NCBI GenBank assembly: GCA_900542065.1 | Contig: UQLU01000001.1 | Location: forward strand, 62,001-126,000 | Source: an uncultured Eggerthella sp. | GTDB lineage: Bacteria; Actinomycetota; Coriobacteriia; Coriobacteriales; Eggerthellaceae | Direction: 5' to 3' | DNA length: 64,000 nucleotides | Part shown: in pieces, positions 17,911-26,231 of the stretch | Layout: every line of letters begins with the position of its first letter | Position numbering within the stretch: the stretch's first letter is position 1 | The notes under the pieces: model-generated | What the model saw: only the letters and a program-made list of their open reading frames with translations | Told to the model about the DNA's origin: nothing | The model's database searches: none | Position numbers and translations under genes: made by a program

Positions 17911-18336
17911 ATGAATCGAGAAAATAAAAGGAAAAAATTTAAAACAGGTTATTACAAAAATAACCCGTGTGAAGAGGTATTTGAGTGTAAAGTTTGTGGC
18001 AGATTAGTTGTACCAGAATTCGCTGGAACAGAACATCGCAATCATTGTCCAAATTGTTTATCGAGTTTACATGTGGATAATGAACCAGGGGATCGCGAAA
18101 GTGATTGCGGGGGTTATATGGACCCTATCGCTGTTTGGGTTCGTAAAAATGGTGAATGGGCAATTCTGCATCGCTGTAGACGTTGCGGGAAAATAGTTTC
18201 AAATAGATGTGCTGCCGATGATAATCCTATGAAGCTTATGTCTATAGCCATGAAACCTTTGTGTGAACCTCCTTTCCCTATAGAAAGGCTTCAGGAAATG
18301 TCAGATGCGATGGGCTACGTAGGAAGTTTTAAATAA
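17911..18336 (+). CDS. RNHCP domain zinc-ribbon protein
   Basis: A 141-residue small protein with the signature RNHCPNCLSSLHVDNEPGDR, defining the RNHCP family of unknown function. Cys pairs occur at CKVCGR, CPNC, and CRRCGK, fitting two zinc ribbons. There is no signal peptide or membrane segment, so it is presumably cytosolic and possibly nucleic-acid binding (inference). GAGAGG precedes the ATG. The next gene, also zinc-ribbon, follows after 48 nt on the same strand. Confidence 0.82.
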   Translation: MNRENKRKKFKTGYYKNNPCEEVFECKVCGRLVVPEFAGTEHRNHCPNCLSSLHVDNEPGDRESDCGGYMDPIAVWVRKNGEWAILHRCRRCGKIVSNRCAADDNPMKLMSIAMKPLCEPPFPIERLQEMSDAMGYVGSFK

Positions 18337-18384
18337 TATTAGTACGTCAGCTTTCCTTAATGTGGTAATGGTAAAGGAGTAGGT

Positions 18385-19230
18385 ATGAAGTTTTGTACAC
18401 GGTGCGGAGCGCAGTTGGAGGATTCCAGCAAGTTTTGTACTTCCTGTGGTGCGCCTTGTGAAGAACCTACTCCGTCTCAAGACTCCAAAAAGAAGCTCAT
18501 TATTGGTATTGCAGCAGGTGTAATTGCCCTTGTAGTTATAGCTATTTTGTTTGTAGTATTTGTATTTGGTGGTCAATCAAACGAAGATGCTCAAGCTACT
18601 GGTGCTGTGCAAATTCAAGGAGAGCAGTCTGTAAAGGAATCTGATGCTGCTGAGGAGGATTCAACTCAAGAAAATGCTTCCGAGAATGAATCAACTGCGG
18701 TTGCTCCTGAGGAGACAACAGGTTCAGCTGCGGCTTCTTCTGATGAAGGCACCATACCTTATTTGAGCTCGAATGTTACGGGATCGTACCCTGGACTGGT
18801 TGTTCCTTTTACTGATATTTCTGCTTCTTCAACATTAGAAACTTCAAGCTACGGGACATACTATGCTTCAAATGTATCTGACGGCAATAATTCCACTGCC
18901 TGGGTAGAAGGGGATCCGGGCAGTGGCGCAGGTTCTGAAATAACGTTTGTTAATTTGACCTTCCATGAGCCTCTAACCGAAATGGCTATCTTTAATGGGT
19001 ATTGTAAGAGCAAAGATTTGTATTATGTCAATGCTCGCCCTCACCAAATTACTATTTTTGCTGATGGTGTACCCATTGGAACAACTTCTTTGGTTGATGA
19101 ATATAGCGCCTTACAGGTAGTTACGTTTGCTGAACCTGTTTATCCAAATCAAATTACCCTACGCATTGATTCGGTATATGAAGGATCACGTCACGCCGAT
19201 TGCTGTATCAGTGAAATCGGTTTCAGGTAA
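18385..19230 (+). CDS. Zinc-ribbon membrane protein with NADase-type glycan-binding domain
   Basis: 281 residues in four parts. There is an N-terminal zinc ribbon (CTRCG...CTSCG, residues 4-25), then a single membrane helix (about 34-58, LIIGIAAGVIALVVIAILF). A Ser/Glu-rich linker runs to about 130, and a C-terminal beta domain of discoidin-like type contains YASNVSDGNNSTAWVEG. That motif is shared with domains annotated as NADase-type glycan-binding. The zinc ribbon would be cytosolic and the glycan-binding part outside the cell. AAAGGAG precedes the ATG. Function in the cell is unknown; surface carbohydrate binding is inferred. Confidence 0.78.
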   Translation: MKFCTRCGAQLEDSSKFCTSCGAPCEEPTPSQDSKKKLIIGIAAGVIALVVIAILFVVFVFGGQSNEDAQATGAVQIQGEQSVKESDAAEEDSTQENASENESTAVAPEETTGSAAASSDEGTIPYLSSNVTGSYPGLVVPFTDISASSTLETSSYGTYYASNVSDGNNSTAWVEGDPGSGAGSEITFVNLTFHEPLTEMAIFNGYCKSKDLYYVNARPHQITIFADGVPIGTTSLVDEYSALQVVTFAEPVYPNQITLRIDSVYEGSRHADCCISEIGFR

Positions 19231-19240
19231 TTAGAGATTT

Positions 19241-19273
19241 AAAAAGGGCCGAGTTTACTGCTTGACCCTTTTT
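19241..19273. terminator. Terminator between convergent genes
   Basis: AAAAAGGG (19241-19248) pairs with CCCTTTTT (19266-19273). A-run and T-run flanks allow use in both directions, by the glycan-binding gene and by the dehydrogenase operon. Confidence 0.7.
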
Positions 19274-19351
19274 ACAATTCCTATATACGCTTTGTCTTTT
19301 TTGCTACTCTTTTGTTCAAAAAAGTTTTGTGGTGTCTATGCTATTCATTGT

Positions 19352-20791
19352 TTAGCGCATAAGTAATTTCACGATGTTCATTTTCATGTTGCTGAATGGG
19401 GGGTTACGGACAGGCATTTCGATAAGGTTTGATTTCTTCAACGTAGATTTGTAATGCGTAAAGCAATCAAACCCAACTTTGCCGTGGTAAGCGCCCATAC
19501 CTGATTCTCCAAAGCCTCCAAAACCCATATGATTGTTAGCTAGGTGGATAACAACATCATTTATTGTGGCGCCACCAAAGGGAACCGAATTAATAACCTG
19601 TTCTTGGAAAACCTTACTGTTAGAGAAGACGTAGCAGGCTAGAGGTGCAGGGAAGCTGCGTATTATAGCTAGTGCCTCATCAAAGGTCTTCCACGTCATT
19701 ACAGGCAGCACAGGACCGAATATTTCTTCTCCCATTACGGGGTCTTCTAGAGTGACGCCACGCATCAGGGTTGGTTCAATACGGAGTGTTTCTCGATCAC
19801 GACCGCCACCTAGGGCAATAGTGGCATTTTCGTTGTGGTTATCGATAAGGCCACAGACACGATCGAAATGATGTTCATTAATCATGTGCGGATATTCTTC
19901 ACACTCCAAGATATTTTGACCATAGTATTTATGAAGCCACTTATCTAATTCAAGTACGAATTCGTCCACGACGTTTTCATGAATTAAGAAATAATCTGGT
20001 GCAACACAGGTTTGACCAGAATTGATGCATTTACCCCACGCAATACGCTGTGCAGCTCGTTTGATGTTGGCATCTTCGGCAATAATGCAGGGGCTTTTCC
20101 CGCCAAGTTCTAACGTTACATCAGTAAGATTATCTGCAGCCGCATGCATGATCTGACGACCAACGCGCGGACTACCCGTGAAAAAGATTTTGTCGAATGT
20201 AGTTTCCAAGATCCAATCATTCATGCCGCCGCCACCTGGTAGGCATCGCACTAAATTCTTATCGAATACTTCATCACAAAGTTTTTGCAGGAAGGCGCTG
20301 GTAGCAGGGGAGGTGTGGGAAGGTTTTAAAACAACACAATTACCTGCAGTAATGGCATCAATAACTGGAACAAGGGCTAGCTGTAGAGGATAGTTCCAAG
20401 GTGAAAGAACTGCAACAACGCCAAAAGGAGAAGGGTACACCTTGGACGAAGAAGGAAAATGTGCCAAGGGGGTAGCTACGCGTTTTGGTTTTGCCCAAGC
20501 ATATAACTTGCTAGAGCATATTTTAATTTCGTCATAGACGATGCCAAGCTCGGTAGCATAGCCTTCAAAAGGAGCTTTTCCAAGATCGCTGTGAAGAGCT
20601 TCGAGAACTTCCTCTTCGTGCTTTTTTAAGTAAGCACGTAAACTATGCAACACGCTACGACGGAAATGTAAGGGAAGAGTTTTTCCTGTTTCGAACCATT
20701 CATGCATTGAATCTACTGCTGCCTGAACATCTGCTGCACAGGTATACAAGCTATTTTCTTGCGTTGATTCGTTGGTAGTTTGAGATGCCAT
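19352..20791 (-). CDS. Aldehyde dehydrogenase (class 3-like)
   Basis: Oxidises aldehydes to acids with NAD(P)+. 479 residues, typical of the short class 3/YwdH-type enzymes. Key features are the Rossmann loop FFTGSPRVGRQIM, the catalytic Glu in TLELGGKSPCII, and the catalytic Cys in INSGQTCVAPDY. EIFGPVLPV is present near the C-terminal third. Its ATG overlaps the stop of the alcohol dehydrogenase as TAATG, so the pair is translationally coupled and probably converts an alcohol to an acid or the reverse through a shared aldehyde. Confidence 0.92.
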   Translation of the reverse strand: MASQTTNESTQENSLYTCAADVQAAVDSMHEWFETGKTLPLHFRRSVLHSLRAYLKKHEEEVLEALHSDLGKAPFEGYATELGIVYDEIKICSSKLYAWAKPKRVATPLAHFPSSSKVYPSPFGVVAVLSPWNYPLQLALVPVIDAITAGNCVVLKPSHTSPATSAFLQKLCDEVFDKNLVRCLPGGGGMNDWILETTFDKIFFTGSPRVGRQIMHAAADNLTDVTLELGGKSPCIIAEDANIKRAAQRIAWGKCINSGQTCVAPDYFLIHENVVDEFVLELDKWLHKYYGQNILECEEYPHMINEHHFDRVCGLIDNHNENATIALGGGRDRETLRIEPTLMRGVTLEDPVMGEEIFGPVLPVMTWKTFDEALAIIRSFPAPLACYVFSNSKVFQEQVINSVPFGGATINDVVIHLANNHMGFGGFGESGMGAYHGKVGFDCFTHYKSTLKKSNLIEMPVRNPPFSNMKMNIVKLLMR

Positions 20792-21969
20792 TATAGTGCA
20801 GCCTCCAAAATCTCTAATGCAACTTCTTCGGTGATTTCATGCTTGTTGTACAAAGCAGCACCGTCATAGCGTGCCTGTTTTGCAACGGCAGGAAGTTGTT
20901 CTTTAGTAACGCGCAGTTCGCTTAATTTTGTTGGTACTTGATATTCACGATGATAGAAATCATTCATGGTGAACAACTCGGTTTCGAAAAGAGCATCTTT
21001 TTCTTCTGCGGAAAGTCGTGCCGTGTCTAAGTCGGGACGAAGAGCAGAAAGTAATTCGCCATACAATCCCTTGTGGTAACCATGAGAACGGTTGAAATGC
21101 ACACAATGGGGTAGAAGAAGCATCATCGCTTGGCCATGAGGAATATGGCATAAACCGCCAAGCGAATGTCCTATAGCGTGAACGATACCAACCATTGCGT
21201 TAGAGAAGGAAGCGCCTGCCAAAAGGCTACCAAGGGCAAGGTTGGTTCGTGCGTCGAGGTCATTTGGTTCAGCGCACGAGTGAGCTAAGTTTTCAGTAAT
21301 AAGACGGATTGCCTGTACTGCTAAGGCATCGCTAATGGGATTTTTTTGAATTGAGGTATAGGCTTCAATAGCATGAGTGAGTGCGTCTATGCCTGTTGTA
21401 GCAGTAAGCTTTGGAGGCAGTGAAGCGGTTAACTGAGGGTCAAGAAATGCCAAATGTGGCACTAAACGATAAGAGGTGTAACTCAGCTTAGCATGAGCCT
21501 GTGTGTCTGCCACAACGGCTACAAGGGTTACTTCAGAACCGGTACCTGCAGTTGTAGGAATGGCGATCAAAGTATCTAAATCGTCTTGTAGGATTTCTGA
21601 TCCTTGAAGTTCGGTGAAATCCTTTTCGCCTACTGATACTGAAGCTGCTGCTCCCTTGGCGGTATCAATTGCGGATCCGCCACCTAAAGCAATCCATCCA
21701 TCGCAACCTTGCGAGCGATAAAGTTCTGCAACTTCGTTTACAACTGTCAAAGATGAATCGGGGGGAACCTGGTCGTAGACCACATAAGGAATTTCTGCTT
21801 CTTTCAAGGGAGCAAATACATGCTCTGCAATTCCAAGTTTTACCAGGTTTTCGTCGGTAACAATAAGAGGTTTTGTGACATTGCGATCTGCCATTTTTAC
21901 CGGCAATTTATGTAGAGCGTTTTTGCCGCAGATGATTTTTGTAGGACAGTGGAATTCAAATGCGTTCAT
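20791..21969 (-). CDS. Iron-containing alcohol dehydrogenase
   Basis: A 392-residue type III (Fe-dependent) alcohol dehydrogenase. The dinucleotide site is WIALGGGSAIDTAKG and PTTAGTGSEVT. Metal ligands are the Asp and His of TGIDALTHAIEAYTS, the His of HAIGHSLGGLCHIPHG, and the later His. GGAGG lies 8 nt before the ATG, which directly abuts the stop of the upstream gene (TAAATG). Middle gene of a three-gene operon. The substrate alcohol is not deducible; butanol/ethanol-type or propanediol-type enzymes are the nearest relatives. Confidence 0.93.
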   Translation of the reverse strand: MNAFEFHCPTKIICGKNALHKLPVKMADRNVTKPLIVTDENLVKLGIAEHVFAPLKEAEIPYVVYDQVPPDSSLTVVNEVAELYRSQGCDGWIALGGGSAIDTAKGAAASVSVGEKDFTELQGSEILQDDLDTLIAIPTTAGTGSEVTLVAVVADTQAHAKLSYTSYRLVPHLAFLDPQLTASLPPKLTATTGIDALTHAIEAYTSIQKNPISDALAVQAIRLITENLAHSCAEPNDLDARTNLALGSLLAGASFSNAMVGIVHAIGHSLGGLCHIPHGQAMMLLLPHCVHFNRSHGYHKGLYGELLSALRPDLDTARLSAEEKDALFETELFTMNDFYHREYQVPTKLSELRVTKEQLPAVAKQARYDGAALYNKHEITEEVALEILEAAL

Positions 21970-22434
21970 TTAATACCTCCGATAGGCACTACGCCAAAAG
22001 AAAAACGTTTTTAGAATTACGGTGAATAGATAGGTAACGGATACACCCTTGTCGTTAGGACCATGAGTGGTGAATAGTCGAGCGGATAGTCCTTCTTTGA
22101 GCGTTATTTCGCCAGAGAAAATATCGTATGCATAATCTAAATCGCGAAAAGTGATGGTTAGGGTTGGTTTTTCGTTGGTAGAGCAACCATGCCAAGAATT
22201 GTGGGAAAAGCGTAATGATTTGCTTTGGGAAAATCCTGAAATAGTAAGTCGTAAAACAAATCCTTCGCCTAAGTAGACTCCTTCGGAGCGAACTTTTTTT
22301 GAAAGACGGAAAACCTTTAACAACAAAGGCAAAATAAAAAGAAGAAGCGAAACATATATTCGTTTCCATAAAGATCGTTTGGGATGGGTGTGTCTATTTA
22401 CCTGACCTCGCCCCGAAGTGCGAACTTCGAGCAA
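21970..22434 (-). CDS. Membrane-anchored SCP2-like protein, first gene of the dehydrogenase operon
   Basis: 154 residues. A basic N-terminus precedes one hydrophobic helix (about 26-42, RIYVSLLLFILPLLLKVF). The following domain (LTITFRDLDYAYDIFSGEITLKEG) resembles SCP2 sterol-carrier folds by pattern only. A second hydrophobic patch lies near the C-terminus. It starts at TTG with AGGAG 5 nt upstream. The TAAATG junction with the alcohol dehydrogenase shows coupling. It may bind a hydrophobic substrate for the two enzymes (inference). I do not recognise a firm family. Confidence 0.6.
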   Translation of the reverse strand: MLEVRTSGRGQVNRHTHPKRSLWKRIYVSLLLFILPLLLKVFRLSKKVRSEGVYLGEGFVLRLTISGFSQSKSLRFSHNSWHGCSTNEKPTLTITFRDLDYAYDIFSGEITLKEGLSARLFTTHGPNDKGVSVTYLFTVILKTFFFWRSAYRRY

Positions 22435-22474
22435 TGGTTCTCCTAACCTAGATTATATTTCGATTGACAAATTA

Positions 22475-22567
22475 TTAGATAGTCTAACTATTTTTGTGAG
22501 ACAAATACACCTCTCTTCTAACATGTTCAATAAATGTATAGAAATTGATGCGTATAGAAATTAAAGC
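22475..22567. repeat. Direct repeat and small palindrome between divergent operons
   Basis: Two adjacent 16-bp units (22536-22551, 22552-22567) both begin GTATAGAAATT and agree at 14 of 16 positions. Nearby, TTAGA-TAG-TCTAA (22475-22487) is an odd palindrome. They lie in the 295-bp gap between the dehydrogenase operon and the formate/nitrite channel and could be regulator sites. No promoter pair is convincing in either direction. Confidence 0.45.
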
Positions 22568-22729
22568 GTTGTTGCGCCAACGACATATGTTTCCATAGCC
22601 ATTGACACTCCTTTGCTGAGTCCTAAAACGTATCTGTGCTATGGTTTCGTCGTGGGAGCAGAGGGACGTAGACATTTCTAGTTGTCGGTATGCGATTACC
22701 TACGCAATACCAAAAGGACAGGTGATGGT

Positions 22730-23581
22730 ATGTCATTAGATGAACTCAAAGATGTTTTGCTGAAATTACCAAAAAGTGATTCGTTGTCTCCAGCAGAAAT
22801 TGAAGCGAAGGCAGAAGGTTTAGGTATTACCAAAACGTCTATGAGTTTTACCCAGTCTTTTGTTCTCTCTATGATGGCTGGCGCATTCATCGCTATGGGT
22901 GCGATGTTTTTTCTTCTTGTTTCAGGAGATCCCGATTTGCCTTTTGCGGTACAACGTGTATTAGGTGGCGCACTGTTTTCATTGGGTCTTTTGCTTGTTG
23001 TTGTTTGCGGTGCTGAACTGTTTACGGGCAACACTATGATCGTTATGACGGCGGCAAGTAAAAAGATTTCTTGGGGTGCCGTTATTAAAAACTGGATCGT
23101 TGTTTTTGTGGGCAATTTTGTGGGGGCACTTATTATTGTTGGCCTGGTCTATTTAAGTGGCATGCACACGATGAATGGCGGCATTGTTGGATCCACTATG
23201 GTTAGTGTTGCGTCAGGCAAGATGACCCCTGATTGGATTACTCTCTTTGCTAAGGGAATCATGTGTAACTTCTTAGTTTGCTTGGCAGTCTGGATTGCTT
23301 ATGCAGGTAAGACGGTTGCTGATAAGATGCTTGGCATTTTGCTTCCTATTGCAGCGTTTGTTGCTTGTGGTTTTGAACACTGCGTTGCGAATATGTTCTT
23401 TTTACCCATGGGTATATTGCTCACTTCGGTAGGTATCGTGCCTGCTGGTATTGACCCTTCAGTACTTACCTGGGGTGGTGCTCTTTGGAATTGGAGTGCA
23501 ACGGTACCAGGCAATATTGTAGGTGGAGCACTGTTTGTAGGTATGGCGTATTGGGTTGCCTATCATAAGAAAACCAAGTAA
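22730..23581 (+). CDS. Formate/nitrite transporter (FNT) family channel
   Basis: A pentameric membrane channel for formate, nitrite or related monovalent acids. 283 residues from the ATG at 22730, which has AAAGGACAGG upstream; a TTG at 22682 would add 16 residues without a site. Six hydrophobic segments are evident. Family signatures are CGAELFTGNTMIV, the amphipathic broken helix region, and GFEHCVANMFFLPMGI with the central His. In a fermenting anaerobe formate export or uptake is the likely role (inference). Confidence 0.92.
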   Translation: MSLDELKDVLLKLPKSDSLSPAEIEAKAEGLGITKTSMSFTQSFVLSMMAGAFIAMGAMFFLLVSGDPDLPFAVQRVLGGALFSLGLLLVVVCGAELFTGNTMIVMTAASKKISWGAVIKNWIVVFVGNFVGALIIVGLVYLSGMHTMNGGIVGSTMVSVASGKMTPDWITLFAKGIMCNFLVCLAVWIAYAGKTVADKMLGILLPIAAFVACGFEHCVANMFFLPMGILLTSVGIVPAGIDPSVLTWGGALWNWSATVPGNIVGGALFVGMAYWVAYHKKTK

Positions 23582-23613
23582 TGGTTGCGCTGGATAATTA
23601 GTATTACGACATT

Positions 23614-23673
23614 AAAGCTCTAAAGGTAAATCTGGATTACTTGTTGGCGATTCAGCTACCTTAGAGCTTTTTT
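23614..23673. terminator. Bidirectional terminator, partly coding
   Basis: AAAGCTCTAAAGGTA (23614-23628) pairs with TACCTTAGAGCTTT (23657-23670) with a single bulged A, followed by TTT. The right arm is also the last codons of the convergent minus-strand gene (23656-24120). Confidence 0.8.
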
Positions 23674-24120
23674 AATGAGAATAAAATATGCTGCAGCCAT
23701 TACAAGTAGTCCTATTCCATCGAAAAAGATAAAACGCTGAATGCTACTTGCAAGAATTTCGTGTCCATTTGGCAAGCATGCTAAGAGTAGTGATTCCCCA
23801 ACAAGTCCTATTGCTTGTTGGAAAAGAATAATAATGCCTACTATGCGCCATTTGATGGGATGAGCAATAAAAAATGGATAGGTGACATTCCACATAAGAA
23901 AGGCAATACCCATGCCTTGTAGGGCAATGGTTCCTGCTATGCCTTCAAGTTCGTAGACGCCTACATATGTATCGGGTGTGAAGACAAACTGCAAAGCGCA
24001 CTGAACATTGATGATGAATACAAGTCCAAACACTATACGAGTGCACCAAAGTGCCTGCTTAGATGATTTTGACACCGCTTTGGGCAGCGTAGGCGAAGGA
24101 TTGTTAGTAGTTTGTATCAT
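23656..24120 (-). CDS. Small integral membrane protein, unknown function
   Basis: 154 residues with a Ser/Thr-rich cytosolic start and four hydrophobic segments (roughly 25-47, 60-85, 92-112, 128-150). I do not recognise the family. Conserved-looking polar spots in the membrane region include TPDTYVGVYELEG and the QQAIGL stretch. It lies 6 nt downstream of dtd on the same strand, so they are cotranscribed. Its 3' end forms an arm of the terminator shared with the convergent channel gene. The ribosome site is weak, and a downstream start is possible. Confidence 0.7.
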   Translation of the reverse strand: MIQTTNNPSPTLPKAVSKSSKQALWCTRIVFGLVFIINVQCALQFVFTPDTYVGVYELEGIAGTIALQGMGIAFLMWNVTYPFFIAHPIKWRIVGIIILFQQAIGLVGESLLLACLPNGHEILASSIQRFIFFDGIGLLVMAAAYFILIKKALR

Positions 24121-24126
24121 GAATAT

Positions 24127-24570
24127 CTAGTTGTCGGTATCAAGCCAGATGGTAAAAGGACCATTATTTACCAGTGAGACTTCCATCATGGCACCAAACC
24201 ATCCCGTTTTAAGGTCAATATTGTCTTGCTGTATTAGATTCCCAAAATAGGTATACAGTGTTTCTGCCTGTTCTGGTTTTGCTGCTTTAGTAAACGATGG
24301 CCTGTTCCCCTTACGACAATCCGCGTACAGCGTAAACTGAGAAACAAGAAGAATGCTTCCCTCAACATCATGAATTGATAGATTAGTTTTGCCTTGATCA
24401 TCTTCAAATATGCGGAGTTTAGATATTTTTGACCATAACGAGTTGGCGGTTTTTTCATTGTCCTCGGGACCTACGCCAAGAAAAATAACGTAGCCCTTAT
24501 TGATGTGTTGGGTAGTGTTATGTTCTGCAGAAACAGAAGCAGAGCTTACGCGTTGAATAAGTGCTCTCAT
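24127..24570 (-). CDS. dtd: D-aminoacyl-tRNA deacylase
   Basis: Removes D-amino acids and glycine mischarged on tRNA, in the cytosol. 147 residues, standard length. The signature SQFTLYADCRKGNRPSF and the second active-site loop NNGPFTIWLDT (usual NxGPVT) are present; the Phe for Val change is minor. It opens with MRALIQRV, as expected. It lies divergent from the preQ1 operon, separated by 66 nt. Confidence 0.95.
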   Translation of the reverse strand: MRALIQRVSSASVSAEHNTTQHINKGYVIFLGVGPEDNEKTANSLWSKISKLRIFEDDQGKTNLSIHDVEGSILLVSQFTLYADCRKGNRPSFTKAAKPEQAETLYTYFGNLIQQDNIDLKTGWFGAMMEVSLVNNGPFTIWLDTDN

Positions 24571-24636
24571 GTAAACCTTTCTGCTTAGGGACTATGCTAT
24601 ACGATATTATGAATCAAAAGAGGAAAGGAGGGCGGT

Positions 24637-25056
24637 ATGCTTCACCCAAAAATTTTGGCATATTGCGAAGAAGACGTGGTGGATATTCGCGGATTTGATC
24701 GCTGTGAATTACATGAAGCCGAAGAAGGTCGTTTTGTTCTTCGTGCATATCCTGGACCTGACTGTGGAAATAATATCGGCACTATTCATGGCGGTTTTCT
24801 TCTTGCTCTTGTTGATATAGCAGGCACGGGAGCCGTTGATACTCTTGGACGAGAAAATGCAACGATGTCGGTTAATGCGAATTACTTACGTCCCGTGCGT
24901 GTTGATGATGAATATATTGATGTCATTGGAACGGTGTTGAAATCAGGTAGACGCACGGTAATATCTGAAGTTGAAGTCCGTCGTCCTGATGGAGAATTGG
25001 CGGTTAAAGCAACGGTAAATGTTGCAGTAACCAACAATCAAATAATTGATCTGTAA
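24637..25056 (+). CDS. PaaI-like hotdog-fold thioesterase
   Basis: A probable acyl-CoA thioesterase of 139 residues. The hotdog helix is seen in IHGGFLLALVDIAGTGAVDT, which places a His-Gly-Gly and an acidic residue as in PaaI/YbgC-type enzymes. The strand VNANYLRPVRVDDEYIDVIGTVL is typical. A very strong AAAGGAGG precedes the ATG. It is the first gene of the queuosine-precursor operon, 8 nt before queD. Its connection to that pathway is unknown. Confidence 0.8.
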   Translation: MLHPKILAYCEEDVVDIRGFDRCELHEAEEGRFVLRAYPGPDCGNNIGTIHGGFLLALVDIAGTGAVDTLGRENATMSVNANYLRPVRVDDEYIDVIGTVLKSGRRTVISEVEVRRPDGELAVKATVNVAVTNNQIIDL

Positions 25057-25064
25057 AGGAAATT

Positions 25065-25487
25065 ATGTACAAGCTAAAAACCGAAAGCAGTTTCGATGCT
25101 GCACATTTTCTGACTGACTATCACGGTAAATGCGAAAACTTACATGGCCATCGTTGGCGTGTGGTTGCTTATATTGCGCAAGCAGAATTGTGCAAAGAAG
25201 GTACGCATAAAGATATGGTTCTTGATTTTGGTGAATTTAAAAAAGAAGTTCGCGCTTTAACAGAAGAATTTGATCATTCCTTTATTATTGAAGAAGGATC
25301 TCTTCAGGCACAAACATTGTCTTGTTTGGAAAATGAAGGCTTCACCTTAACCATTTTGCCTTTCAGAACAACGGCAGAAAATCTTGCTCATTATTTTTAT
25401 GATCGTTTAGCAGAAAAAGGTCTGCCGGTATCGGAAATCGAAGTGTATGAAACGCCTAATAACTGTGCAATTTATTGTGGCGAGTAG
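25065..25487 (+). CDS. queD: 6-carboxy-5,6,7,8-tetrahydropterin synthase
   Basis: First committed enzyme of preQ0 synthesis, converting dihydroneopterin triphosphate to carboxytetrahydropterin. 140 residues. Zinc-binding His residues are in FDAAHFL and NLHGHRWRV, and the catalytic Cys is the one in GKCENLHGH. DFGEFKKEV and YETPNNCAIY complete the family pattern. AAAGGA precedes the ATG. Second gene of the operon. GTP cyclohydrolase (folE), needed upstream, is not in the window. Confidence 0.95.
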   Translation: MYKLKTESSFDAAHFLTDYHGKCENLHGHRWRVVAYIAQAELCKEGTHKDMVLDFGEFKKEVRALTEEFDHSFIIEEGSLQAQTLSCLENEGFTLTILPFRTTAENLAHYFYDRLAEKGLPVSEIEVYETPNNCAIYCGE

Positions 25488-25502
25488 TGGAGATCGCATC
25501 AG

Positions 25503-26228
25503 ATGAATCAAGAAATTATGTTTCCCGTTGCTGAGCGCTTTGTTTCTGTTAATGGCGAAGGTCTTAGGGCGGGTAGGCTTGCTGCCTTCATCCGAATGAC
25601 GGGTTGCAATCTGGCTTGTTCGTGGTGTGATACGGCATGGGCAAATGATGAATCATGTGTTCATGAGAATTTATCCGTGCAGCAGTTGGTAACGTGGGTA
25701 TCAGGTACGTGTGTCTCGTGCGTAACCTTAACCGGCGGAGAGCCTGCCCTTCAGCCAGGTCTGAGTGCTTTAATTGAAGCTTTAGCGTTAAGCGATACGT
25801 GGGGTAACGATAATAAGCGCGTCATAGAGATAGAAACTAATGGTTCTGTGGATCTAGCGGCACTTCATGAATTGCGTTGCTCTTTAAAAAATATCGTTTC
25901 GGTGCCTACTACTATTGCTTTCACTGTTGATTGTAAGCTTCCTTCTAGTGGTATGTTTTCTGAGATGCTTGAAAGCAATTATAATCTTTTAGAATCCGAA
26001 GATGCAGTTAAGTTTGTGGTAGCTTCAAAAGAAGATATGGAAGCTGCATACGATCGTATTAAAGCCTATTCATTGTGCTCGACGTGTGAAGTGTTGTTTA
26101 GTCCAGTATTTAGTTGTATTGAACCAGCTGATATTGTTGTGTTTATGGAAGAAAAACAACTATCAGAAGTGCGGCTGCAACTTCAACTTCATAAAGTTAT
26201 TTGGCCTAATGTAGATAAAGGAGTATAG
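25503..26228 (+). CDS. queE: 7-carboxy-7-deazaguanine synthase (radical SAM)
   Basis: Ring-contracting radical SAM step of preQ0 synthesis. 241 residues. The iron-sulfur motif CNLACSWC (Cys35, Cys39, Cys42) is the CX3CX2C form, in the context FIRMTGCNLACSWCDT. The conserved TLTGGEP follows. It lies 15 nt after queD and 3 nt before queC. About 20 residues longer than compact QueE proteins because of an insertion around residue 110. Confidence 0.93.
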   Translation: MNQEIMFPVAERFVSVNGEGLRAGRLAAFIRMTGCNLACSWCDTAWANDESCVHENLSVQQLVTWVSGTCVSCVTLTGGEPALQPGLSALIEALALSDTWGNDNKRVIEIETNGSVDLAALHELRCSLKNIVSVPTTIAFTVDCKLPSSGMFSEMLESNYNLLESEDAVKFVVASKEDMEAAYDRIKAYSLCSTCEVLFSPVFSCIEPADIVVFMEEKQLSEVRLQLQLHKVIWPNVDKGV

Positions 26229-26231
26229 CGC

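Noticed and set aside
22678..24140. The 14-base string CTAGTTGTCGGTAT occurs at 22678-22691 and at 24127-24140.
   Set aside because: The second copy is the 3' end of dtd in coding sequence, the first is just upstream of the channel start. No longer repeat, no inverted arrangement and no boundary of gene content accompany them, so chance is sufficient.
24571..24636. A preQ1 riboswitch upstream of the que operon.
   Set aside because: The 66-bp gap holds no pseudoknot-type C-rich loop with A-rich tail, and most of it is needed for promoters of the two divergent genes.
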